Below are positions 50,528 to 59,222 of a stretch of DNA of 64,000 nt, one piece after another (the stretch's first letter is position 1; every line of letters starts with the position of its first letter). Source of the DNA: Saccharomycopsis fibuligera x Saccharomycopsis cf. fibuligera (taxonomy: Eukaryota > Ascomycota > Saccharomycetes > Ascoideales > Saccharomycopsidaceae). The stretch is taken from positions 372,001 to 436,000 of the forward strand of contig CP012817.1 of the NCBI GenBank assembly GCA_001936135.1, read 5' to 3'. The translations under genes and the position numbers were made by a program. A model generated the notes under the pieces. That model made no database searches, was not told where the DNA came from, and saw nothing but the letters and a program-made list of their open reading frames with translations.

Positions 50528-51631
50528 ATGACCCAATCTGGCAATATAACACAATCAGGCTCTACGGTTACACTAACCTCTCCCTCCGCTACAACTTCTC
50601 CATCGAGGATAATCCTCCTTAAGCATAAATCTGGCGATGTCGATCATTATGAATCCCTCATAAAGCAACGAATTCCTCAGCTGGAACCTCATTTCATCTC
50701 AGTGATAGATCATGCGCCAGTAAACACAGACCAAGTGGTTTCATTTTTCACTAATCAGAGTCAACTTTCCCGTATGGTTGCTCTTATCATCACCAGTCAA
50801 AGAGCAGTTGAGTCGGTAATGATATCTCTCGACAATATTGACAGTGCAGCGCTAAAGGAAACAGTGCTACGGAAACCTGTTTTTGCAGTGGGACCGGCAA
50901 CCTCGAATATGCTAGCTAAAGTCGGATTCAAAGATATTAGGGGTGGTGAAGATGCTGGCCATGGCGCAGACTTGGTTCAAATTATCCTTGATGATAGTTT
51001 AGCTAATGATGCGAAAAAAGGAATCAGAACTGATTTTACCTATAGCAAAGACTTTAAGATAAGTGATGATATGAATGACAATAAATTGAACAATAGTAAT
51101 ACAGACCATATTCACCCGGAGGAAAAGTTCTTTTTATTTTTAACTGGCGAAACAAGAAGAGATGTGATACCCAACACTTTAACCAATCACAAAATAAACT
51201 TTGTCGAAAAAATAGTATACAAGACTATGCCTAAGAAGGAAGCAATTGAACAATTTCGAGCACTTTCCAGATTACCAGGCACTATCAATGACCAAAAAGC
51301 TGATCTTACTAGAAACGATTCGAACAACAGTACTAATGGGGATCATTTTCGTGCTAACAATTCTAACATAAATCCACCATGGGTGATTTTCTTTTCTAGT
51401 CAAGGCACCGAGCAAATAGTCGACCATTTGCTCCTGTCATCAAATTCAAATTCAAATTTTAAGTCAAAATCGCCGCACGGTATCCATGCTAAAATTGCCT
51501 CTATTGGACCAACTACTGGGAAATATTTGCATAAAAAGGGTCTAAAACCTCACATTATTGCTGAAAAACCAAGCCCTGTGAGTTTAGTGGATAGTATCGC
51601 CGAGTTTGAAGAGCGGGACTCTTCAAATTAG
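50528..51631 (+). CDS. HEM4: Uroporphyrinogen-III synthase
   Basis: Predicted 367 aa from the first in-frame ATG (MTQSGNITQSGS). The open frame extends 18 codons upstream without an ATG. Two lobes are seen. One has ILLKHKSGDVDHYESLIKQR, LIITSQRAVES and VFAVGPATSNMLAKVGF. The other has FLFLTGETRRDVIPNTL, WVIFFSSQGTEQIVDHLL and KIASIGPTTGKYLHKKGL, with AEKPSPVSLVDSI at the end. The TSQRA and FSSQG pairs and the final KPSP motif are typical of HemD/Hem4. The enzyme closes and inverts ring D to form uroporphyrinogen III in heme synthesis. It is longer than S. cerevisiae Hem4 (275 aa), because of Asn/Ser-rich insertions at ~185-200 and ~260-285. Confidence 0.93.
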   Translation: MTQSGNITQSGSTVTLTSPSATTSPSRIILLKHKSGDVDHYESLIKQRIPQLEPHFISVIDHAPVNTDQVVSFFTNQSQLSRMVALIITSQRAVESVMISLDNIDSAALKETVLRKPVFAVGPATSNMLAKVGFKDIRGGEDAGHGADLVQIILDDSLANDAKKGIRTDFTYSKDFKISDDMNDNKLNNSNTDHIHPEEKFFLFLTGETRRDVIPNTLTNHKINFVEKIVYKTMPKKEAIEQFRALSRLPGTINDQKADLTRNDSNNSTNGDHFRANNSNINPPWVIFFSSQGTEQIVDHLLLSSNSNSNFKSKSPHGIHAKIASIGPTTGKYLHKKGLKPHIIAEKPSPVSLVDSIAEFEERDSSN

Positions 51632-51857
51632 CAATTTCAGATCTGTGTATGAGGATTTTCAAGCTATGAACTTTGCTACTTTTTATTAGTTGCTACTAAA
51701 GGCTCGAACGTGCTTCTTTTGTAAACATTTTCATTCTTTTCTGGATATATATTTTTTATAATGTGCTTCTCCTGTATAAAGTTGCAATTAAAAATGGAAA
51801 CGAATTTAGTGCAGTTGTATCCACGCCACACAATTTGGCAAAGTAAAGATAAAGTTA

Positions 51858-51893
<36 letters not shown>

Positions 51894-52001
51894 TCTCTCT
51901 CTAGAATGTCTATTATTATTTTGCTTTTCATACAATGATAACTGCGAACTTAATTGAGCAACTTAATTGAGCATTCGTTTTTTTATAGACCATAGACATT
52001 C
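51632..52001. other. Convergent 3' spacer, HEM4 / PHO81, with poly-A run
   Basis: 370 bp, AT-rich, with a homopolymer of about 31 A residues at 51860-51890 and a duplicated ACTTAATTGAGCA (51947-51973). No gene seen. Confidence 0.6.
51860..51890. repeat. Long poly-A homopolymer
   Basis: About 31 consecutive A residues between convergent genes HEM4 and PHO81. Its length is prone to sequencing error. Confidence 0.85.
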
Positions 52002-55000
52002 TCACATATCTATCGACCCTTGGAATTCCAATAGGTTATTGATTCTCACGCCATTGATACTTGTGCTTTTAGAGTAATCTTTGATTTCAATATCTTCGAA
52101 ATCTTTAATTGTCTTGCTGATGACTCCGACAGTATTTCGTCTTTGTTGTCCTTCCACGTCAACATCAACGTCAATATTTACACCAGCATCAACAGTAGCA
52201 TTACCACTTCCAGTTATAGCGGCCCTCGCGCTGCCAGGTCCGCCGTGCATAAAATGGTCATTGAAATTTTTTGGATCCTCTTTGGACCCTACAAGAATCA
52301 ATCCTCTTGATCTAATGGTCTTACTTAGATCCGGTACTAACAAGAGCAACTTGATGGGGACAATGATCCCGATGAAGTTATTCACGGTAGCAAATCTAAT
52401 TGCCGCTTCAATAGATCTAGTGCATGATTCTTCATCATTTTGTTTGATGGTGTTGTAGTACTCGCTATCGTTGGCATCATCAAAAGTATTCTCTGGGTTT
52501 CCGATATTAATTTCAGTCCTATTAGAATCAACGGCAGTCTTATTACCGCTATTATCATTGAGAATGTTGTTATTGCTATGGCCATCTATACTGCTAGCAG
52601 TAGCACCATCCACACTAGGAGAACTAATAGCAGCATCTGCCACCAGCCCACTAATAATAGCATGACTACCACTACTGCTACCACTAACACTACCACATCC
52701 TATCAAATTAAACCCATTGGCACTGTTAAGTTCAAAATTATTTTTGCCGTAATTAAATCTCGTACCTCCCATGGCGAAGAAAACAGGAAAATTTGGTTGT
52801 TTCCAATTAAGCACTTTGCAGACTATTGGATTATATGATGAAAACACAATAGACCGTTTCTTGTTGTCACTATTGGTATAAGACGAGTTGGTAATTGTGT
52901 TGTCGCCAATGTTATTATTGTCCTGTTGGTTGGATGATCTAATATGATTGAAGACGACGCTTAAAATCCGGTCAATAAAGCCGTTTAAACTAGTACCGTT
53001 AGAAATGTTATTCGCACTGGTATATCTGTTATTGCTATCATTGTTTACTGATAATACTTTGAAAAAATGCTTCAACTCAAACTTTGTCGGATAGAAAATA
53101 TCAAAGTTCACAGAAATTTCCTTGGGCAAGTATTGTAGTAGTAAATCTAAAGGCAAGTATAAATTGCTGAGGATTTCACTAGCACGCTTTAAGAATTTCT
53201 TCTTCACTAAGTTAAGTTGCTCTTGAGGATTGCCAATACCACTGCTGTCTCCAAAACTCAATATACCACTGCCGCCATCACCGGCATTTGCAAAAGCATC
53301 AACCATACAATGATAATCGTTGCTTAAATCATGCAACTTTTTTTCAATATCGCCTAACTGAGTATGAGTCGAAGTGATGGCAAATAACTCCAGGGAGCTC
53401 AAATTAAGTAAACTAAGTTTAATACCGCAACTATCTAATTCGATAAAGCTGCGGGGACATATTATTGGAGTTCCGTCATTCAACATGCATATGTTGACCT
53501 TTAAGTAATCACCACTCAATGAAGAGGCGGCCACAAAAGATAGCATTGAGGTGAATTTAGATGAACTGTCTGTCAATGAACCGCCAGTAGATCCGGTATA
53601 ACTATGATTATTATTAATATTATTTTCATTGTCACTGACTGCGTTTGCAGCGCTTCCCTGTTGGTCATTGTTGGTGGATTTCCAGTATGTTTCATATTTA
53701 GTAATTTCCAATGGTGCTCCACAGTATGAATAAATGATTTGAAACTTGAAAGTCAATGAACCAATATTTTTCAACCTAGTATCAAACAAAGGAAGTGTAA
53801 CTATTCCCGAATCATCATTCAAAAATGAGTTTCCCATATTTCCGTTACCTCCGCCTTCATTGTTTAAAAACACATTAGCTAAAGCAGTAGTTTTAGCAAT
53901 AAGCTTGGTACCAAATGTAGGAAATAATTCATACTCCATTGAAAAATCTTTAGTTAATTCATCAATTTGGAAATTAACAAAATTATCCTTTTCGTCAATA
54001 GGAAGTAACAAATTCCGCGGCACAATATCGCTATTACTAGAAGTGATAGTAATTCTTCCAGGAAACAATGGTGTATCACTTTCATCCAAAGTTTGCCCAT
54101 AATCGGAATCATCCAAATCCACTTTTTGAATATCACGATGGCTGTCATTATATGTAGTGTGATTGCCAAACGTATCAGTGTTGAAGATAGTATTGCTTGA
54201 GGTAGCACCACGAGCCACCGCTCTAGCATGTTTCCTGTTGTTATTATGATAATTAAACAACTTGATTGAGGATTTTCCTGGAAAAAAAGAAATTTGTAAA
54301 CTTGTTTTCTTTTCCAAGAAATTATGACCATACTTGCGTAACGGGATGATTGGTGGTGGTAAAGAAAGTGTTGGAATGGCATCCAAGTTAATGTTATCAG
54401 TAAGGTGCTCACTGGTGGAGTTAAGCAAGTTCAGCTCAGTGCTAGGAACGCTCACTGAAGCAGAAACACCATTACTATTATTGCTATTATTATTATTATT
54501 ATTATTGTTGTTATTAGTGTTGCTGCTATTGTTGTTGTGGTTAATATTAGTGTCTTGAGATGGTGAAAAATGGTGTTGCAGTGATTCCAATCCGACATCG
54601 TTGGAAATTTTTCTGGAAATTGATTTGAACATGCTGCTAATGTTTGTAGGAGTGCTGGTGTTGCTATTGTGATTGTTATTGACATTAACACTGCTTGAGC
54701 TGTTTACGTTGGGAGTATTATTGTTGAAATTACTGAAATTACCAAAAAGGCTACTATTATTAGTATTGCTAGTATTGATGCTTTTTTTATCTTTCTTTAA
54801 CAAATTCTTAATAGTCAAGGGTACATTAGAATTTGCAAAGTTGATCGAGTGAAACAAGGTATTGAGCACGTTAACATGCCCACTATACGCTGCATAGTAA
54901 ATTGGAGTATAATTCTTTTCATCAACAATATCGGGCACTGCGCCATATTTGATCAATTCTCTGGTAGTTCTAGAATGACCGTGCACTGCAGCATAAAAAA

Positions 55001-56777
55001 TTGGGGTCCAGTTGTGCAATGAGCATAAACAATTTGGATTCAATTTGCCATATGTGACAAGTAATTCAATGACTTTGAAATGACCCAGTCTCGCAGCCAT
55101 ATGTAACGGTAGTAAGCCTTCGACATTTTGTGCCGTTTTGTCAATAATGTTGCTGTAATCGAGCAACGTTTTGATGATTTCGTAATTTCCATATTTACAA
55201 GCATAATTTAGCGGTGAAAATCCAGGAGTGATATTGGCAGCTGCAAGAGGATTTAAATTTTTGAAGCTTTCAGACGACTGAGGTTTTTGGTTAGCTATTT
55301 CATTTTCTTTCAATAGTAAATATTTGACACAATTGAGATGGTTATGTTTGATGGCTAAAAGCAACGGTGTCATTGTTCGGTTATCCAAAGTGTGCAAATT
55401 TTGTGGGTTTTTATCCACCAATAGTTTAAGCAAGTCAAATCTACCAAACTCAGCGGCATAATGAAGCGGAGTTTTGCTGTTGTTGTCCTTTATTGTGAGC
55501 AATTGGCTAAATTCGTCAGATGTGTCGTCAACCAAAAGGGTTTTTATCAAAAAAAACCTTGAAAATGAATTTTCCTCAGCAAGTGCGTTATTACTTTGGC
55601 TGGAGTCTTTATTGTCATTAGGGTTACCTTTATCATCATCGACAACCAAGTTATTTGGTATCTGGGTTTCGTCAAGGCGCTGTAGCTTTATGATACTGCT
55701 ACTTCTGGTATCTTTATTTCGTAGATTCAGAATTTTTTGAAATTTTCTGAAACTCGTACTGGCAATCTGATGCAAAAAATTCTTATTGGTGTAATAATCC
55801 ACGAACTGCAAGTCGATGTACTGTTTGAAATAGTTGTAAAAATTTATCAAATAAATATCTTCAATAGGCGCCAGCAACGCCAAAAAGAAGACTTTGGTTA
55901 GTTTGTCAGAACTTTTGAAATCTTTTAGCTTGTTAAGCCAGTTGCTTAGCAATATGAGTTGGTTGTGCGGAGCGGTGGCGATATTCAAAAACTTGGAGTA
56001 CAACTCGTCAGTTTGCCTATCGTCGTCGACCATGTTGGGACGGACATTATCACCATCAAGGCCCTTGTCTGTGTTACTGTCGTCGTTGGGATTGGTATTG
56101 GCAGTGGTATTGGTATTGGTGTTGTTGGAAAACGCCACGACGTTCTCGCCATCAGCATACGCTTCCAACTCCAATATACTGTTAGCGACCAAATCGTTCA
56201 AGTGATTGATCTCTTCTCTATGGAAAACGGGCTGAACGTTGACGGTGGTGGAAAGGTAAATCTCCTTCAAGTGGGACTTGGAGCGCTTATCCCATTTTTT
56301 CAAGATCTTGCGAAACCCGGTCTCGTTGAGCTCAACAAACTGAGAGAGCTGGTCAAGTTTGTTGGTGAATTGCTTGAAGTTGGCGTATAGGGTTTGGAAA
56401 GTAATGGAAGAGTTCTTGTCCCAAGAGGACGAGCTGCTGTGCCTGCTGGAGCTTGAGGAACTGTACTTGAGAAGCTGGAGTTTCTTGTTGACAAGGATGT
56501 CTAGCTTGAGCTTCAAGTCTGCTTGTTTTTCGATGTAAAACTCATTGACCTTTTCCAACTCCCGTTCGACCCTAAAAAAGAACGTGGACTTGTTGTCCTG
56601 GAGGAGCTTCTCGATATGGTGGCTGGCAAAGTCGACGTCCGGGCTGGCGCCAGAGTGTGGAGAGTGGATGGTGGCGAGCTGCTTGATGAGCTTTTTGAGG
56701 GCCTTGTAGTTGATGAAGTAGCCAAGGTACTCCGGGAGCTCGAGCTGCTTGGACTCGAGGTACTTGCCGAACTTCAT
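52002..56777 (-). CDS. PHO81: CDK inhibitor/phosphate sensor Pho81 (SPX-ankyrin-GDPD-like)
   Basis: Predicted 1591 aa, longer than S. cerevisiae Pho81 (1178). The SPX domain spans ~1-200 (MKFGKYLESKQLELPEYLGY, YKALKKLIKQLA, STFFFRVERELEKVNEFYIE). Six ankyrin repeats lie at ~435-640, for example KTPLHYAAEFGRFDLLKLLV, LLPLHMAARLGHFKVIELLV and WTPIFYAAVHGHSRTTRELI. Asn/Ser-rich linkers follow, and the C-terminus is a degenerate GDPD-like region. Pho81 inhibits the Pho80-Pho85 kinase when phosphate is low, letting Pho4 enter the nucleus; the SPX domain reads inositol pyrophosphates. The first ~200 codons are GC-rich and use CTC for Leu, whereas later codons are AT-rich. A CACGTGGG Pho4-type site sits about 140 bp upstream. 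Confidence 0.96.
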   Translation of the reverse strand: MKFGKYLESKQLELPEYLGYFINYKALKKLIKQLATIHSPHSGASPDVDFASHHIEKLLQDNKSTFFFRVERELEKVNEFYIEKQADLKLKLDILVNKKLQLLKYSSSSSSRHSSSSSWDKNSSITFQTLYANFKQFTNKLDQLSQFVELNETGFRKILKKWDKRSKSHLKEIYLSTTVNVQPVFHREEINHLNDLVANSILELEAYADGENVVAFSNNTNTNTTANTNPNDDSNTDKGLDGDNVRPNMVDDDRQTDELYSKFLNIATAPHNQLILLSNWLNKLKDFKSSDKLTKVFFLALLAPIEDIYLINFYNYFKQYIDLQFVDYYTNKNFLHQIASTSFRKFQKILNLRNKDTRSSSIIKLQRLDETQIPNNLVVDDDKGNPNDNKDSSQSNNALAEENSFSRFFLIKTLLVDDTSDEFSQLLTIKDNNSKTPLHYAAEFGRFDLLKLLVDKNPQNLHTLDNRTMTPLLLAIKHNHLNCVKYLLLKENEIANQKPQSSESFKNLNPLAAANITPGFSPLNYACKYGNYEIIKTLLDYSNIIDKTAQNVEGLLPLHMAARLGHFKVIELLVTYGKLNPNCLCSLHNWTPIFYAAVHGHSRTTRELIKYGAVPDIVDEKNYTPIYYAAYSGHVNVLNTLFHSINFANSNVPLTIKNLLKKDKKSINTSNTNNSSLFGNFSNFNNNTPNVNSSSSVNVNNNHNSNTSTPTNISSMFKSISRKISNDVGLESLQHHFSPSQDTNINHNNNSSNTNNNNNNNNNNSNNSNGVSASVSVPSTELNLLNSTSEHLTDNINLDAIPTLSLPPPIIPLRKYGHNFLEKKTSLQISFFPGKSSIKLFNYHNNNRKHARAVARGATSSNTIFNTDTFGNHTTYNDSHRDIQKVDLDDSDYGQTLDESDTPLFPGRITITSSNSDIVPRNLLLPIDEKDNFVNFQIDELTKDFSMEYELFPTFGTKLIAKTTALANVFLNNEGGGNGNMGNSFLNDDSGIVTLPLFDTRLKNIGSLTFKFQIIYSYCGAPLEITKYETYWKSTNNDQQGSAANAVSDNENNINNNHSYTGSTGGSLTDSSSKFTSMLSFVAASSLSGDYLKVNICMLNDGTPIICPRSFIELDSCGIKLSLLNLSSLELFAITSTHTQLGDIEKKLHDLSNDYHCMVDAFANAGDGGSGILSFGDSSGIGNPQEQLNLVKKKFLKRASEILSNLYLPLDLLLQYLPKEISVNFDIFYPTKFELKHFFKVLSVNNDSNNRYTSANNISNGTSLNGFIDRILSVVFNHIRSSNQQDNNNIGDNTITNSSYTNSDNKKRSIVFSSYNPIVCKVLNWKQPNFPVFFAMGGTRFNYGKNNFELNSANGFNLIGCGSVSGSSSGSHAIISGLVADAAISSPSVDGATASSIDGHSNNNILNDNSGNKTAVDSNRTEINIGNPENTFDDANDSEYYNTIKQNDEESCTRSIEAAIRFATVNNFIGIIVPIKLLLLVPDLSKTIRSRGLILVGSKEDPKNFNDHFMHGGPGSARAAITGSGNATVDAGVNIDVDVDVEGQQRRNTVGVISKTIKDFEDIEIKDYSKSTSINGVRINNLLEFQGSIDM

Positions 56778-57075
56778 TGCGAGTCAGGGGTGCTGAGAGC
56801 CGTGGTTCGTTGGCGCCGACCCTCAAAGACTGGTTGGCGAAGGCTGGATAGATTATATAGTGCAAAAGCATACTAGGTGTCGATGTCGATGTCTGCGATG
56901 CGTCGCCTGGAGGAGCGCACGTGGGGCACCCAATCGAGAATTTCGCTGCCGCTGGCACTGCCGCTGCGCTGGCACTGCTACGCTGCTTTACCACCCAGCA
57001 CATAGCGGCCAAAGGCAGGCAGGCCATAAGAGCCGCCAACCCACCAACCCACCAACCCCACCAACCAGGGCACAC
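56778..57075. promoter_or_regulatory. Divergent promoter, PHO81 / GC-rich unknown gene
   Basis: 298 bp, GC-rich, with the CACGTGGG element at 56918-56925. A TATATAG sequence near 56853 lies close to the PHO81 ATG. Confidence 0.6.
56918..56925. promoter_or_regulatory. Putative Pho4 binding site CACGTGGG
   Basis: CACGTG followed by GGG, the flank preferred by Pho4 over Cbf1 in S. cerevisiae. It is 141 bp before the PHO81 ATG and about 150 bp before the unknown gene's ATG. PHO81 is itself a Pho4 target in S. cerevisiae, giving positive feedback, so the placement makes sense. Binding here is inferred. Confidence 0.6.
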
Positions 57076-58149
57076 ATGGGACCGCCTTCAAGACCGCTAC
57101 ACGCTCTCGTTGGCAGACTGCGCTTCTTTGTCGAGGACAGGCTCCTCCTAAGACCGCGCCCGATCCACAAGTCGCTCTTTGACTATGTAAACCAGGCCGT
57201 GGGTGGCGCCGATGGCGCAGGTGGACAGCCGCTCACCAACGAAGAAACGTTTGCAAAGCAGTACTACAGCGTGTTCGACGGGGTGCAGTACAACCAGCTC
57301 GACAGCAACGACGAGAGCAAGACGGCGTTGCTCAGAAGAGTGGTGCTGCCGTATCTCTCTCCTGCTCAGCGCAGCCGCTTGTTCAGAGTCGAGCCAGCGA
57401 GCAGCCAGAACAGCAGCCAGAACAGCAAGCACCGGAAGCGCGGCACCCAGCAGAACGTCTACTCCCGCTTGAGAGACCATCTCATCGCCAACGAGCTTCG
57501 GCCCTCCCCCGTCACCGCCCAGATCATCAGCTTGTTCCTCGCCGATCCGCACTTCCTCCTGTTCCACTTGTTGCTGACCGACCTTGTCGCGTGGACAGGA
57601 TGTACCCGGTACGCCGCCTTCCTCAGCAGCATATCGCACAGCCGCCACTGCAGCGCGCCCTTGAGGCAGTTTGCCAGGCTCGCGTCCGAGTCCAAGAACT
57701 CCAAGATGTTGATGCTCGGTGCGAAAAACGCCGTGGCGGCGAACAGCAAGAAAATCAATCAATTGATCTATCAGACCGAAAATCACGCCAGCGGCGCCAG
57801 TGCTGCCAGCGGCGCCAGCGGCGCCGCTGGCAGCAAAAATTGCCTTTCTGGCGCGGGCGCCAACACCAACTATCTCGTGTTCCACGACCCGCACTTGGCT
57901 GCTCCTCTTGGCCAGGCCGCTCAGCGGTTTCCCAACGCAAAGCTAGTCTACATCAGGGAGCTAGCGGACGGTCCGCTGGAGCGCCCTCGCCCGCCCGCCT
58001 CCACAGTATCCAATGTGGCTGAACTTTCCGGTCGCAGCGTCGACACAATCGACAGAGACGGCGTGCTCGCTAAGCTCCAGCGCTTGAAGCAGGTGCGGCT
58101 CGACGACGTTGGGCAGTTGTACCGCATGATCAAGGTGGTGCTGGAGTAG
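57076..58149 (+). CDS. Unrecognised GC-rich gene, possibly mitochondrial
   Basis: Predicted 357 aa from the first plausible ATG (MGPPSRPLHALVGRLRFFVE). The frame is open further upstream but has no better start. I do not recognise the family. The N-terminus is rich in Arg and poor in acids for about 20 residues, which could be a mitochondrial targeting sequence. The body reads as helical (LADPHFLLFHLLLTDLVAWT; LRQFARLASESKNSKMLMLG), has an Ala/Ser/Gly repeat (SGASAASGASGAAG) at ~240-255, and ends with a stretch like an alpha/beta fold (YLVFHDPHLAAPLGQAAQRF, NAKLVYIREL). The codons are strikingly GC-ending compared with distal PHO81 or MAM3. A long antisense frame (57894-57148) overlaps it and is probably a by-product of the GC bias. 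At least five CTG codons occur, more than in neighbours. Confidence 0.65.
   Translation: MGPPSRPLHALVGRLRFFVEDRLLLRPRPIHKSLFDYVNQAVGGADGAGGQPLTNEETFAKQYYSVFDGVQYNQLDSNDESKTALLRRVVLPYLSPAQRSRLFRVEPASSQNSSQNSKHRKRGTQQNVYSRLRDHLIANELRPSPVTAQIISLFLADPHFLLFHLLLTDLVAWTGCTRYAAFLSSISHSRHCSAPLRQFARLASESKNSKMLMLGAKNAVAANSKKINQLIYQTENHASGASAASGASGAAGSKNCLSGAGANTNYLVFHDPHLAAPLGQAAQRFPNAKLVYIRELADGPLERPRPPASTVSNVAELSGRSVDTIDRDGVLAKLQRLKQVRLDDVGQLYRMIKVVLE
57801..57835. repeat. Perfect GC-rich hairpin inside coding sequence
   Basis: A 16-bp arm TGCTGCCAGCGGCGCC, loop AGC, and an exactly complementary arm GGCGCCGCTGGCAGCA. It encodes the Ala/Ser/Gly repeat of the unrecognised gene. Confidence 0.9.
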
Positions 58150-58160
58150 GGCAGGCTTTG

Positions 58161-58190
58161 CACTGTGTTGCACTGTGTTGCACTGTGTTG
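58161..58190. repeat. 10-bp tandem repeat, three perfect copies
   Basis: CACTGTGTTG repeated three times without change, starting 12 bp after the stop codon of the unrecognised gene. Confidence 0.95.
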
Positions 58191-58403
58191 TATGTATTAT
58201 CGTCTATATAGCAATCATGTACGTTGCTTGTTCAGCGCCTGGTCGATTATGAGTAGAGCAGTGTCCTGTAGCGGCAGCGCTCTGTCTGTTGAGCAGCCAG
58301 CATCGCTCGCTGCCGGCACAAAGCAGCCAAACTGCCTTCGCCAGCTATGCGGTTTCTGGCCGCCGCCATACAGACACACTTACCAGTGCCAGTGAGCTCT
58401 CCA

Positions 58404-58428
58404 GCAGGGACTGGAGAGCAGTCCCTGC
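58404..58428. repeat. Perfect hairpin, 10-bp arms, 5-nt loop
   Basis: GCAGGGACTG, loop GAGAG, CAGTCCCTGC. Confidence 0.9.
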
Positions 58429-58513
58429 GAAGGCAGCGAGCGACAGCACATCCGACCGCCACACATCAAATGGCTCCATCGCATTTTGCCCCGACTTGGT
58501 TTCAAGTCGAGCG

Positions 58514-58597
58514 TTTTTTATTTTTTCTTGTTTTTTATTTTTTATTTTTTATTTTTTATTTTTTATTTTTTATTTTTTATTTTTTATTTTTTATTTT
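58514..58597. repeat. ATTTTTT heptamer tandem array
   Basis: About ten copies of the 7-bp unit ATTTTTT after one CTTG interruption, sharply bounded by GC-rich sequence on both sides. Confidence 0.9.
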
Positions 58598-59222
58598 CTT
58601 CCATGAAATTCCAGCTTCCTGACACCCAGCCACCTACGAAACGTCGCGCAGGTTCTCGACTATTTGCATCGACCGCTACACGCATTTCGTCTCTGCCTCT
58701 TGCTCGTCGACACCTCACACCAACTGCCAACGTCGCTCCATTTGCTGCTCTCTGGCAAAGCATCGTCCGGCGTTTGCCCTTGCGTCACAGCCACCACTTC
58801 TTTTTGCCCCGTTGTTTCCTTGCTCATCGCCGGGCGCAACACGTCAATTGAAGCCCACGCTCGTGCTACTCTCTTGCTGGTCTTCGTCTCCCTCGCAGGG
58901 GCTGCTCAACTTCGACACCTTCCTGCTCGCAGCGAGTCTCGACGGAAAGCCAACACCAGCTTCCTCTGCGTCCTTCGTTTCCCAATCCGGAAGCCGCCTT
59001 CTCCATTACTAGAAATCACACGTCTGAAGATCTCCCGGTCTCGCAAAATAGTACCAATTGGGAGCGTCTGGAAACCGGTATTTTGCAAAGCCAGTGAGTG
59101 CTGTGCACAGCAGGTAGTACTATTTAAGCCTGCCCTGTACCTGTCCGAGTGCTTGTACAACGCCTTCCAGAAAACGAGCTACTTCGCAACCATCCCAAAG
59201 CCCCCACTGCAACACCGCCCTC

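Larger units (their letters stand above)
58150..59222. promoter_or_regulatory. MAM3 upstream region with repeats
   Basis: 1.07 kb, largely GC-rich. It contains a 10-bp tandem repeat (58161-58190), a 10-bp-arm hairpin (58404-58428) and a long ATTTTTT heptamer array (58514-58597). Frames running through it on both strands have no recognised motifs. It probably includes the MAM3 promoter and a long leader. Confidence 0.5.

Noticed and set aside
57148-57894. 248-codon antisense frame opposite the unrecognised GC-rich gene
   Set aside because: Long antisense frames are expected in GC-rich coding DNA. The sense frame has the better composition and promoter context.
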